Of a stretch of DNA of 64,000 nucleotides, positions 28,151 to 39,085 are shown one piece after another. The translations under genes and the position numbers were made by a program. Within the stretch, counting starts at the first letter, position 1. Every line of letters begins with the position of its first letter. Where the stretch lies: assembly GCF_051020765.1 (NCBI RefSeq), contig NW_027469323.1, positions 1 through 64,000 on the forward strand. The letters run 5' to 3'. The stretch comes from Lasioglossum baleicum (Eukaryota > Arthropoda > Insecta > Hymenoptera > Halictidae). The notes beneath the pieces were generated by a model. That model ran no database searches, had not been told where the DNA came from, and saw only the letters and a program-made list of their open reading frames with translations.

Positions 28151-30704
28151 ACACGTGCGAGAGGATGCATCCCGCAGGGTAGTCGAGTAAAAACACGTGC
28201 GAGAGGATGCATCCCGCAGGCTAGTCGAGTAAAAACACGTGCGAGGTTTTGTGGGATGCGCATGCGCAGGTTTTGTGGGATGCGCATGCGCAGGTTTTTT
28301 GGGATGCGCATGGCTAGTCGAGCAAAAACACGTGCGAGAGGATGCATCCCGCAGGGTAGTCGAGTAAAAACACGTGCGAGAGGATGCATGCTGCAGGCTA
28401 GACGAGTAAAAACACGTGCGAGGTTTTGTGGGATGCGCATGCGCAGGTTTTGTGGGATGCGCATGCGCAGGTTTTTTGGGATGCGCATGGCTAGTCGAGC
28501 AAAAACACGTGCGAGAGGATGCATCCCGCAGGCTAGTCGAGCACAAACACGTGCGAGAGGATGCATCCCGCAGGCTAGTCGAGCAAAAACACGTGCGAGA
28601 GGATGCATCCCGCAGGCTGGTCGAGCAAAAACACGTGCGAGAGAATGCATCCCGCAGGCTAGTCGAGTAAAAACACGTGCGAGGTTTTGTGGGATGCGCA
28701 TGCGCAGGTTTTGTGGGATGCGCATGGCTAGTCGAGCAAAAACACGTGCGAGAGGATGCATCCCGCAGGCTAGTCGAGTAAAAACACGTGCGAGGTTTTG
28801 TGGGATGCGCATGCGCAGGTTTTGTGGGATGCGCATGCGCAGGTTTTTTGGGATGCTCATGCGCAGGTTTTTTGGGATGCGCATGCGCAGGTTTTTTGGG
28901 ATGCGCATGGCTAGTCGAGCAAAAACACGTGCGAGAGGATGCATCCCGCAGGCTAGTCGAGTAAAAACACGTGCGAGAGGATGAATCCCGAAGGCTAGTC
29001 GAGTAAAAACACGTGCGAGAGGATGCATCCCGCAAGCTAGTCGAGCAAAAACACGTGCGAGAGGATGCATCCCGCAGGCTGGTCGAGCAAAAACACGTGC
29101 GAGAGGATGCATCCCGCAGGCTAGTCGAGTAAAAACACGTGCGAGAGGATGCATCCTGCAGGCTAGTCGAGCAAAAACACGTGCGAGAGGATGCATCCCG
29201 CAGGGTAGTCGAGTAAAAACACGTGCGAGAGGATGCATCCCGCAGGCTAGTCGAGTAAAAACACGTGCGAGAGGATGCATCCTGCAGGCTAGTCGAGTAA
29301 AAACACGTGCGAGAGGATGCATCCCGCAGGCTAGTCGAGTAAAAACACGTGCGAGAGGATGCATCCCGCAGGCTAGTCGGGTAAAAACACGTGCGAGAGG
29401 ATGCATCCCGCAGGCTAGTCGAGTAAAAACACGTGCGAGGTTTTGTGGGATGCGCATGCGCAGGTTTTGTGGGATGCGCATGCGCAGGTTTTTTGGGATG
29501 CGCATGGCTAGTCGAGCAAAAACACGTGCGAGAGGATGCATCCCGCAGGCTAGTCGACCAAAAACACGTGCGAGAGGATGCATCCCGCAGGCTAGTCGAG
29601 TAAAAACACGTGCGAGAGGATGCATCCCGCAGGCTAGTCGAGTAAAAACACGTGCGAGAGGATGCATCCCGCAGGGTAGTCGAGTAAAAACACGTGCGAG
29701 AGGATGCATCCCGCATGCTAGTCGAGTAAAAACACGTGCGAGAGGATGCGTCCCGCAGGCTAGTCGAGCAAAAACACGTGCGAGAGGATGCATTCCGCAG
29801 GCTAGCCGAGTAAAAACACGTGCGAGGTTTTGTGGGATGCGCATGCGCAGGTTTTGTGGGATGCGCATGCGCAGGTTTTTTGGGATGCGCATGGCTAGTC
29901 GAGCAAAAACACGTGCGAGAGGATGCATCCCGCAGGGTAGTCGAGTAAAAACACGTGCGAGAGGATGCATCCCGCAGGCTAGTCGAGCAAAAACACGTGC
30001 GAGAGGATGCATCCCGCAGGCTAGTCGAGTAAAAACACGTGCGAGAGGATGCATCCCGCAGGCTAGTCGAGTAAAAACACGTGCGAGGTTTTGTGGGATG
30101 CGCATGCGCAGGTTTTGTGGGATGCGCATGCGCAGGTTTTTTGGGATGTGCATGGCTAGTCGAGCAAAAACACTTGCGAGAGGATGCGTCCCGCAGGGTA
30201 GTCGAGTAAAAACACGTGCGAGAGAATGCATCCCGCAGGCTAGTCGAGCAAAAACACGTGCGAGAGGATGCATCCCGCAGGGTAGTCGAGTAAAAACACG
30301 TGCGAGAGGATGCATCCCGCAGGCTAGTCGAGTAAAAACACGTGCGAGAGGATGCATCCCGCAGGCTAGTCGAGTAAAAACACGTGCGAGGTTTTGTGGG
30401 ATGCGCATGCGCAGGTTTTGTGGGATGCGCATGCGCAGGTTTTTTGGGATGCGCATGGCTAGTCGAGCAAAAACACGTGCGAGAGGATGCATCCCGCAGG
30501 GTAGTCGAGTAAAAACACGTGCGAGAGGATGCATCCCGCAGGCTAGTCGAGTAAAAACACGTGCGAGGTTTTGTGGGATGCGCATGCGCAGGTTTTGTGG
30601 GATGCGCATGCGCAGGTTTTTTGGGATGCGCATGCCTAGTCGAGCAAAAACACGTGCGAGAGGATGCATCCCGCAGGCTAGTCGAGCAAAAACACGTGCG
30701 AGAG

Positions 30705-30708
30705 GATG
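30705..30708. repeat. Target-site duplication GATG (left) of the solo LTR
   Basis: GATG precedes the LTR terminus at 30709 and recurs at 32707-32710 directly after it. Four bases is the usual Ty3/Gypsy target duplication. The sequence belongs to satellite unit A, so removing the LTR and one GATG restores a normal unit. Confidence 0.9.
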
Positions 30709-31018
30709 TGTCACGTCCGTCACTGTGTTTTTGTTACAGGTACCAGGAGAGAGAAAAGAGAACAGTGACAGACGGACGGTTGAGATATTATGATTAAAAT
30801 GAGGAGTGGTCTTTCGTGCCGAGACAGCCGCGGGCTGTCATATGCACTAGGACAACCGATATTGCTATGGATGCAGTCAAGAAAAGAACGTCCGACGCGG
30901 TTACAAGGAGTGTCCCGACAAGAATCGCGCGCGAGAGGATGCAACGAGAACGGTGAGTTTACAGGATTCAACAATTATACAAGATATTATACGGCTCACC
31001 GCAATGTTGTATTAACGC

Positions 31019-31537
31019 CTAATAATATTGTTGCAGCAGGAACTGGCGGTACTGACAGTAGGTGTCGTACATCGGGTCTTCTATACAGATGTCCTCGAGG
31101 TGGGGAAGATCTGGCAGAGTTGCTGCTGCTCGGTTCGGGACGACGTTAGTGGCCTTGGATGCTGTCCGCAAGACGACACGTTGATGAGCTGGCAGAGGGA
31201 CGTCACGGATGATTCGACAACGGACCCTGGGAACGATGATCGTGTCTCGGCTGTCGTCGTCGTCGGCTATGTCGATTACCTCAGGACGATCGACCGGATG
31301 CAGAACTGGCGTCGGAGCTCGCGAGAGGTCCGCGTGGTTGACCTCTTTAGGAGGGTTGCAAGGGCAACCGTATACAGAAACGTAATCGGACGCGTCACAC
31401 GGAATGTGCTCGGTGGTTCCCAGAAGTTCTGTCCACTCGGTAGTGGCAATGATTTGATCGAGCACCGCTTTATTTCTCAACGCGCGTCTCAATTTAGCAA
31501 GTTGATACTTGCGTCCCGCTCGACGTGGGCGTCGCAT
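31019..31537 (-). CDS. LTR-internal open frame, 172 codons (copy 1), unknown function
   Basis: I do not recognise this protein. It lies inside the solo LTR, in the same direction as element transcription, in the last 1 kb of the LTR. The N terminus is basic (MRRPRRAGRKYQ...), the middle holds an acidic run (IADDDDSRD), and the C terminus is rich in Gln and Tyr. No signal peptide or membrane segment is visible. The homologous frame in the E0 3' LTR (39676-40194) has the same start, stop and length. I count about 11 base differences, 5 of which change the protein, with no insertion or deletion, although the rest of the two LTRs differ by indels. The opposite strand (31028-31543) is also open, so coding is not proven. 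It could be an LTR-encoded accessory protein or a chance frame. Confidence 0.4.
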   Translation of the reverse strand: MRRPRRAGRKYQLAKLRRALRNKAVLDQIIATTEWTELLGTTEHIPCDASDYVSVYGCPCNPPKEVNHADLSRAPTPVLHPVDRPEVIDIADDDDSRDTIIVPRVRCRIIRDVPLPAHQRVVLRTASKATNVVPNRAAATLPDLPHLEDICIEDPMYDTYCQYRQFLLQQYY

Positions 31538-32130
31538 GGGTAAGGAATAGTAATGATGGAATATTAATAATAATAATATATGAAATGAACTTCCACTTGT
31601 TATTAACCTTTTTGGTAGTTAACTCGCTTCACGTCTATAGTGGCGGCTCAGCGTTTCCACTGCGCACTTTAGACCAATTCTAGACGTGGCACGAGAACTT
31701 CTCTATGACTCGCTTCAAATTCCTTATTGGCGGCTCAGCGTTTCCACTGCGCACTTTAGACCAAGTCCGGATATGTCACGAGTTTAATATATTTGATGCA
31801 AGAACTGAATTGGAAGATGGTGTTGAACTAACACAAGAATAACAAGATCGAAGCACTGGTATAACAACGATATATTAAATAAGAACTGGTAAGTACACTG
31901 GTATACAATATGTAAGTAGTATTATAATAGAAGTAGTAATTGGATTAATGAATAATGGATATAGTAATATGTTTTAGGAATAATGTATGAGAATTAGGAC
32001 TTGAGTTGAGTTGAGTTAGAGTTGGAATTGGAATTGGAATTAGGAGTGAAGGATCGACACACTTCACTATCGCGGAGCTAGACTGAACACGTCTGCTCTT
32101 GAAGTCGGAAGAAGCCGGACTGGCACGTCC

Positions 32131-32220
32131 GTGCGAGTCGCTCGCTTGGAGCGGACCGTTCGAGTCGCTGTCTGGAGGCGGACTGCTCGAGTCGCGAGAT
32201 GGAGGCGGACTGACGCAAGC
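32131..32220. repeat. Short tandem repeat inside the solo LTR (about 27-bp unit, three copies)
   Basis: Three successive units begin CGAGTCGC and carry a GGAGGCGGACTG-like segment. The E0 LTR has a single equivalent unit near 40795-40825. Expansion here accounts for most of the 52-bp length difference between the two LTRs. Confidence 0.65.
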
Positions 32221-32706
32221 GTCTGCTCTGCCTTGCCTCCTTCGGTCGGAGTGGGGATAGCTGACGCTGCAGTCTCTTTGTTCTTCAGTCGTCGGAGTGG
32301 GAGAACCGCTGACGCAGCAGCGTCTTCGCTCCCGGGGACTGCACGTGCATTTCTGCTGACGCTGCAGTCTCGTGGCTGTCCTATTGCCCTCTACGAGCGT
32401 GGGACTGCTGATGCAGCAGTCTTTGGACTTCTCGACGTTTCTAGAAGCTTCTAGATGCTTCCAGAGTGATGCAATACTTTATTGCATTTTGTGTCGTGGT
32501 GATGGGTTGAAACTGAGGTAAGGTGTTGATCAAGGTGAAGTTATGGTGATGGGTAGAGACGGAGATAAGGATTAGAACAATACAATATATGAGATCTTAA
32601 TATTATGTTCTTATGTCTAGGGGACGGTGTATGGATCTTATGCAGATCAGACCTTGTATACATAATGTATGTACAAGGCCAACGTCGTACATCGGACGAC
32701 GTAACA

Positions 32707-32710
32707 GATG
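32707..32710. repeat. Target-site duplication GATG (right) of the solo LTR
   Basis: This copy of GATG follows the LTR terminus GACGTAACA and continues directly into CATCCCGCAG of satellite unit A. It matches the copy at 30705-30708. Confidence 0.9.
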
Positions 32711-33739
32711 CATCCCGCAGAGTAGTCGAGTAAAAACACGTGCGAGAGGATGCATCCCGCAGGCTAGACGAGTAAAAACACGTGCGAGGTTTTGTGGGAT
32801 GCGCATGCGCAGGTTTTGTGGGATGCGCATGCGCAGGTTTTTTGGGATGCGCATGGCTAGTCGAGCAAAAACACGTGCGAGAGGATGCATCCCGCAGGGT
32901 AGTCGAGTAAAAACACGTGCGAGAGGATGCATCCTGCAGGCTAGACGAGTAAAAACACGTGCGAGGTTTTGTGGGATGCGCATGCGCAGGTTTTGTGGGA
33001 TGCGCATGCGCAGGTTTTTTGGGATGCGCATGGCTAGTCGAGCAAAAACACGTGCGAGAGGATGCATCCCGCAGGGTAGTCGAGTAAAAACACGTGCGAG
33101 AGGATGCATCCCGCAGGCTAGTCGAGCAAAAACACGTGCGAGAGGATGCATCCCGCAGGCTAGTCGAGTAAAAACACGTGCGAGAGGATGCATCCCGCAG
33201 GCTAGTCGAGTAAAAACACGTGCGAGGTTTTGTGGGATGCGCATGCGCAGGTTTTGTGGGATGCGCATGCGCAGGTTTTTTGGGATGCGCATGGCTAGTC
33301 GAGCAAAAACACGTGCGAGAGGATGCATCCCGCAGAGTAGTCGAGTAAAAACACGTGCGAGAGGATGCATCCCGCAGGCTAGTCCAGCAAAAACACGTGC
33401 GAGAGGATGCATCCCGCAGGCTAGTCGAGTAAAAACACGTGCGAGGTTTTGTGGGATGCGCATGCGCAGGTTTTGTGGGATGCGCATGCGCAGGTTTTTT
33501 GGGATGCGCATGGCTAGTCGAGCAAAAACACGTGCGAGAGGATGCATCCCGCAGGGTAGTCGAGTAAAAACACGTGCGAGAGGATGCATCCCGCAGGCTA
33601 GTCGAGCAAAAACACGTGCGAGAGGATGCATCCCGCAGGCTAGTCGAGTAAAAACACGTGCGAGAGGATGCATCCCGCAGGCTAGTCGAGTAAAAACACG
33701 TGCGAGGTTTTGTGGGATGCGCATGCGCAGGTTTTGTGG

Positions 33740-36700
33740 GATGCGCATGCGCAGGTTTTTTGGGATGCGCATGGCTAGTCGAGCAAAAACACGTGCGAGA
33801 GGATGCATCCCGCAGGCTAGTCGAGTAAAAACACGTGCGAGAGGATGAATCCCGAAGGCTAGTCGAGTAAAAACACGTGCGAGAGGATGCATCCCGCAAG
33901 CTAGACGAGCAAAAACACGTGCGAGAGGATGCATCCCGCAGGCTGGTCGAGCTAAAACACGTGCGAGAGGATGCATCCCGCAGGCTAGTCGAGTAAAAAC
34001 ACGTGCGAGAGGATGCATCCTGCAGGCTAGTGGAGTAAAAACACGTGCGAGAGGATGCATCCCGCAGGCTAGTCGAGTAAAAACACGTGCGAGAGGATGC
34101 ATCCCGCAGGCTAGTCGAGCACAAACACGTGCGAGAGGATGCATCCCGCAGGCTAGTCGAGCACAAACACGTGCGAGAGGATGCATCCCGCAGGCTAGTC
34201 GAGCAAAAACACGTGCGAGAGGATGCATCCCGCAGGCTGGTCGAGCAAAAACACGTGCGAGAGAATGCATCCCGCAGGCTAGTCGAGTAAAAACACGTGC
34301 GAGGTTTTGTGGGATGCGCATGCGCAGGTTTTGTGGGATGCGCATGGCTAGTCGAGCAAAAACACGTGCGAGAGGATGCATCCCGCAGGCTAGTCGAGTA
34401 AAAACACGTGCGAGGTTTTGTGGGATGCGCATGCGCAGGTTTTGTGGGATGCGCATGCGCAGGTTTTGTGGGATGCGCATGCGCAGGTTTTTTGGGATGC
34501 GCATGGCTAGTCGAGCAAAAACACGTGCGAGAGGATGCATCCCGCAGGCTAGTCGAGTAAAAACACGTGCAAGAGGATGCTTCCCGCAGGCTAGTCGAGT
34601 AAAAACACGTGCGAGAGGATGCATCCCGCAGGCTAGTCGAGTAAAAACACGTGCGAGAGGATGCATCCCGCAGGCTAGTCGAGTAAAAACACGTGCGAGA
34701 GGATGCTTCCCGCAGGCTAGTCGAGTAAAAACACGTGCGAGAGGATGCATCCCGCAGGCTAGTCGAGTAAAAACACGTGCAAGAGGATGCTTCCCGCAGG
34801 CTAGTCGAGCACAAACACGTGCGAGGTTTTGTGGGATGCGCATGCGCAGGTTTTGTGGGATGCGCATGCGCAGGTTTTTTGGGATGCTCATGCACAGGTT
34901 TTTTGGGATGCGCATGGCTAGTCGAGCAAAAACACGTGCGAGAGGATGCATCCCGCAGGGTAGTCGAGTAAAAACACGTGCGAGAGGATGCATCCCGCAG
35001 GCTAGTCGAGCAAAAACACGTGCGAGAGGATGCATCCCGCAGGCTGGTCGAGCAAAAACACGTGCGAGAGGATGCATCCCGCAGAGTAGTCGAGTAAAAA
35101 CACGTGCGAGAGGATGCATCCCGCAGGCTAGACCAGCAAAAACACGTGCGAGAGGATGCATCCCGCAGGCTAGTCGAGTAAAAACACGTGCGAGAGGATG
35201 CATCCCGCAGGCTAGTCGAGTAAAAACACGTGCGAGGTTTTGTGGGATGCGCATGCGCAGGTTTTGTGGGATGCGCATGCGCAGGTTTTTTGGGATGCGC
35301 ATGGCTAGTCGAGCAAAAACACGTGCGAGAGGATGCATCCCGCAGGGTAGTCGAGTAAAAACACGTGCGAGAGGATGCATCCCGCAGGCTAGTCGAGCAA
35401 AAACACGTGCGAGAGGATGCATCCCGCAGGCTAGTCGAGTAAAAACACGTGCGAGAGGATGCATCCCGCAGGCTAGTCGAGTAAAAACACGTGCGAGGTT
35501 TTGTGGGATGCGCATGCGCAGGTTTTTTGGGATGCGCATGGCTAGTCGAGCAAAAACACGTGCGAGAGGATGCATCCCGCAGGCTAGTCGAGTAAAAACA
35601 CGTGCGAGAGGATGAATCCCGAAGGCTAGTCGAGTAAAAACACGTGCGAGAGGATGCATCCCGCAAGCTAGACGAGCAAAAACACGTGCGAGAGGATGCA
35701 TCCCGCAGGCTGGTCGAGCTAAAACACGTGCGAGAGGATGCATCCCGCAGGCTAGTCGAGTAAAAACACGTGCGAGAGGATGCATCCTGCAGGCTAGTGG
35801 AGTAAAAACACGTGCGAGAGGATGCATCCCGCAGGCTAGTCGAGTAAAAACACGTGCGAGAGGATGCATCCCGCAGGCTAGTCGAGCACAAACACGTGCG
35901 AGAGGATGCATCCCGCAGGCTAGTCGAGCACAAACACGTGCGAGAGGATGCATCCCGCAGGCTAGTCGAGCAAAAACACGTGCGAGAGGATGCATCCCGC
36001 AGGCTGGTCGAGCAAAAACACGTGCGAGAGAATGCATCCCGCAGGCTAGTCGAGTAAAAACACGTGCGAGGTTTTGTGGGATGCGCATGCGCAGGTTTTG
36101 TGGGATGCGCATGGCTAGTCGAGCAAAAACACGTGCGAGAGGATGCATCCCGCAGGCTAGTCGAGTAAAAACACGTGCGAGGTTTTGTGGGATGCGCATG
36201 CGCAGGTTTTGTGGGATGCGCATGCGCAGGTTTTGTGGGATGCGCATGCGCAGGTTTTTTGGGATGCGCATGGCTAGTCGAGCAAAAACACGTGCGAGAG
36301 GATGCATCCCGCAGGCTAGTCGAGTAAAAACACGTGCAAGAGGATGCTTCCCGCAGGCTAGTCGAGTAAAAACACGTGCGAGAGGATGCATCCCGCAGGC
36401 TAGTCGAGTAAAAACACGTGCGAGAGGATGCATCCCGCAGGCTAGTCGAGTAAAAACACGTGCGAGAGGATGCTTCCCGCAGGCTAGTCGAGTAAAAACA
36501 CGTGCGAGAGGATGCATCCCGCAGGCTAGTCGAGTAAAAACACGTGCAAGAGGATGCTTCCCGCAGGCTAGTCGAGCACAAACACGTGCGAGGTTTTGTG
36601 GGATGCGCATGCGCAGGTTTTGTGGGATGCGCATGCGCAGGTTTTTTGGGATGCTCATGCACAGGTTTTTTGGGATGCGCATGGCTAGTCGAGCAAAAAC

Positions 36701-36850
36701 ACGTGCGAGAGGATGCATCCCGCAGGGTAGTCGAGTAAAAACACGTGCGAGAGGATGCATCCCGCAGGCTAGTCGAGCAAAAACACGTGCGAGAGGATGC
36801 ATCCCGCAGGCTGGTCGAGCAAAAACACGTGCGAGAGAATGCATCCCGCA
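33740..36850. repeat. Tandem duplication of about 1767 bp in the right satellite segment
   Basis: About 33740-35080 recurs at about 35507-36850 with an offset of 1767 bp. Shared marks are GGATGAATCCCGAAGG (near 33845 and 35612), AGCTAAAACACG, AGTGGAGTAAAAAC, consecutive CGAGCACAAAC units, and GATGCTCATGCACAGG. One mark, GGATGAATCCCGAAGG, also occurs once in the left segment near 28980. That indicates exchange over the whole array before the solo LTR split it. Confidence 0.8.
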
Positions 36851-37521
36851 GGCTAGTCGAGTAAAAACACGTGCGAGAGGATGCATCCCGCAGGCTAGTC
36901 GAGTAAAAACACGTGCGAGAGGATGCATCCCGCAGGCTAGTCGAGTAAAAACACGTGCGAGAGGATGCATCCCGCAGTCTAGTCGAGTAAAAACACGTGC
37001 CAGGTTTTGTGGGATGCGCATGCGCAGGTTTTGCGGGATGCGCATGCGCAGGTTTTTTGGGATGCGCATGCCTAGTCGAGCAAAAACACGTGCGAGAGGA
37101 TGCATCCCGCAGGCTAGTCCAGCAAAAACACGTGCGAGAGGATGCATCCCGCAGGCTAGTCGAGTAAAAACACGTGCGAGAGGATGCATCCCGCAGGCTA
37201 GTCGGGTAAAAACACGTGCGAGGTTTTGTGGGATGCGCATGCGCAGGTTTTGTGTGATGCGCATGCGCAGGTTTTTTGGGATGCGTATGCGCAGGTTTTT
37301 TGGGATGCGCATGCGCAGGTTTTTTGGGATGCGCATGGCTAGTCGAGTAAAAACACGTGCGAGAGGATGCATCCCGCAGGCTAGTCGAGTAAAAACACGT
37401 GCGAGAGGATGCATCCCGCAGGCTAGTCGAGTAAAAACACGTGCGAGGTTTTGTGGGATGCGCATGCGCAGGTTTTTTGGGATGCGCATGGCTAGTCGAG
37501 CAAAAACACTTGCGAGAGGAT

Positions 37522-38557
37522 TGTCACGTCCTGGCGGGGCTATAAGAGCAAGAGAAGAGAATACCGAGGCCCGGCTACTCTGCTCTTCCACTGACTGACA
37601 TTTAATAAAAGTGTTGGTCTTTTTATCAACAGACTAGGACCCGATGCCGACACCTGCATGCGGTCTTACACAGATGAATGTTGCACGCGACCCTGAAACA
37701 TACGCGATAATATGTTCCACTTACTTTTACGCTTCGCTTGTTTGTCGATTGACACGAGAAATGGGTTCGCAACGGATGAACGGCTACGGTTGCGCTGATG
37801 GCCTTGAATTCGATCCGCTCTGCTTGACAGGCGTTGATCCAAATGGCTGGAAACGACCTTCAAGGATTGACGACTGCGCCAAATTCTGTCACGTCAATAT
37901 TTGACAGGAACGACCTCCAATGGTTGACAGCTGGCGGCTACGGTATTGTAGACGGATGCGCTCGTTGAGGAAACGGGCGTGGACGCTGTACGATACCGTG
38001 AATCTAACTGACGAATATCGTCCGCGTGATTGACGATATTTTAACTAGCGAAAACGGGCGTGGACGCTGTGCGATGCCGTGAATTTATCTCGCGAATATC
38101 GTCCGCGTGGTTGACGATATTTTGATTCGAGAAAACGGACGTGGATGCTGCGGGGCTTGCTATGCGAGCAAGTCTATCACTATCACGCACGTACGCGAAC
38201 ACGTTGAAACAGGAAATTGAATAAGGAATACTATTCGCGAACTTTCCAGTGAGAACTCTATCTCTCACTAACAACGTGTCACTTCAAACTACGAAATTAG
38301 GAGCAAGGAAATAATAATTGGGATTTAGATTGACTCTGGTAAAACAAAGTATATTATAAACGTAAAAGAATACAAAGGTAAAGATGCTTATTATTAACGA
38401 AATCGAAATACGTACTAAGTACGAAATATGAAACGCAATAAAAAATGTTTAATTGAGTAAACGAAGTAATGTTTGAATTAAACGAATAAGAATAAGATAT
38501 TATTGAATGGTATTAGCGACTGTGTCTAAACAGTATGGATTTGGAAAGATTGTGTCT
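37522..38557 (-). mobile_element. E5: truncated family-1 LTR at the satellite edge
   Basis: It begins TGTCACGTCCTGGCGGGG and is collinear with the LTRs of E2 and E3, so it is the downstream end of a minus-oriented family-1 LTR. It stops after about 1036 bp at GATTGTGTCT, where E4 starts; the rest is expected on the far side of the nest, outside the window. It carries two copies of the 81-bp LTR unit, like E1. It differs from the other copies at many single positions (for example ACCGAGGCCCGG and CTCTGCTCTTCC), so it is older than E1-E3. The satellite bases just before it (GGAT) are the expected target duplication. Confidence 0.85.
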
Positions 38558-38820
38558 TGTTACGTCGGACGACCTCCGACGTTGGTCGAATCGAGGACCG
38601 TACCTCGATTCTAGGCTAAGATTAAATATTAAGTACATAACAACCTCTTAAACCCATCGCTACCAAACTCTTGTTCTAATTCTAATACCTCTTAAACCCA
38701 TCACTACTTCACCCACGACTTTTCCTAAACTTGTTCTAATACCCATCACTACTTAAATCTCGACTCTCCCAATTGTTCTAAACCCAACCACCACTCCAAA
38801 CTCTCAATCTTACCTAACAC

Positions 38821-38925
38821 TTGTTCAAACCCTCATCTACACTTATAACTTGTTTAAACCCTCATCTACACTTAACACTTGTTCAAACCCTCATCTACAC
38901 TTACAACTTGTTCAAATCCTCAACT
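38821..38925. repeat. 29-bp tandem repeat in E4 (about 3.6 copies)
   Basis: Units start at 38821, 38850, 38879 and 38908, each reading TTGTT(C/T)AAACCCTCATC followed by TACACTTA and a short variable end. A looser relative of the motif (CCCATCACTACT) precedes it. Confidence 0.85.
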
Positions 38926-38951
38926 CCGCTCGAGTAAACGCCACCTCGAGA

Positions 38952-39085
38952 ACAAAGAGATCGCAACGTCAGCAGTCTTGCACGCGTCACCACTCTGTCG
39001 AGAGCGAGGACAAAGAGACTGCAACGTCAGCAGTCTTGCACCCGTCACCACTCCGACGAGCGAGGACAAAGGGACTGCAGCGTCA
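38952..39085. repeat. Imperfect repeat of 55-58 bp in E4 containing ACGTCAGCAG
   Basis: Repeats begin at about 38952, 39010 and 39065, each starting ACAAAG and including GCAACGTCAGCAGTC or GCAGCGTCAGC. Similar GACGCTGCAGTC blocks occur in the E0-family LTRs, supporting homology. Confidence 0.7.

Larger units (their letters stand above)
1..30708. repeat. Giant two-component satellite array, left segment (42-bp A unit and 24-bp B unit)
   Basis: The whole stretch is built from two tandem units. Unit A (42 bp) begins GCTAGTCGAG, continues T/C plus AAAAACACGTGCGAGA and ends GGATGCATCCCGCAG. Unit B (24 bp) begins GTTTTGTGGG or GTTTTTTGGG and ends ATGCGCATGCGCAG. A and B share the GGATGC...GCAG tail, so B probably derives from the tail of A. 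Runs of A are separated by runs of one to seven B. At an A-to-B switch A stops after its first 26 bp (at GCGAG); at a B-to-A switch B stops after 19 bp (at GCATG). By eye there are about 20 A units per kb and fewer B units. Variants include a two-base loss giving AAAAACGTGCGAG, CATCC/CTTCC/CGTCC changes, and T/C at the position after CGAG. No unique spacers and no host gene were seen. Confidence 0.97.
30709..32706 (-). mobile_element. Solo LTR of the E0 Gypsy family inserted in the satellite (1998 bp)
   Basis: Read on the minus strand it starts TGTTACGTCGTCCGATG and ends CGGACGTGACA, and it is flanked by GATG on both sides. It is highly similar along its length to the 3' LTR of E0 (39367-41312), which directly follows a pol gene and a purine-rich tract, so this is an LTR rather than a DNA transposon. 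No internal coding region is present. The likely history is insertion followed by LTR-LTR recombination. It is 52 bp longer than the E0 LTR, mainly from extra copies of a roughly 27-bp CGAGTCGC motif near 32131-32220. It contains the 172-codon frame listed separately. Confidence 0.92.
32707..37521. repeat. Satellite array, right segment (same A and B units)
   Basis: The A/B satellite resumes in phase right after the solo LTR: the GATG duplicated on both sides of the LTR belongs to the GGATGCATCC motif of unit A, so this is the same array. Unit structure matches the left segment. Some variants are concentrated here: CGAGCACAAACACG, GGATGAATCCCGAAGG and AGTCCAGC. A block of well over 1 kb is repeated at an offset of 1767 bp. 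The array stops at 37521, where the LTR of E5 begins; whether it resumes beyond the transposon nest cannot be seen. Confidence 0.97.

Noticed and set aside
1..30708. CRISPR array
   Set aside because: The units are tandem with no unique spacers, and the surrounding sequence is eukaryotic retrotransposon DNA.
31028..31543. Plus-strand frame of 171 codons opposite the LTR frame
   Set aside because: It is antisense to LTR transcription, its composition is less protein-like, and it is the mirror of the minus-strand frame. I kept the sense frame only, with low confidence.
32131..32454. Arg-rich frame of 107 codons in the solo LTR
   Set aside because: It lies on the antisense strand over short tandem repeats, and only a shortened version exists in the E0 LTR.
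30709..32706. Solo LTR as a DNA transposon with inverted ends
   Set aside because: The ends are only loosely inverted (TGTTACGTCG versus TGTCACGTCC), the duplication is 4 bp, and the same sequence sits as the 3' LTR next to a pol gene at 39367-41312.
1..37521. Telomeric repeat array
   Set aside because: Units of 42 and 24 bp with TTTTGTGGG segments are not a simple telomere repeat, and no TTAGG-type array is present. A single TTAGG-like hairpin in the LTR is not evidence.
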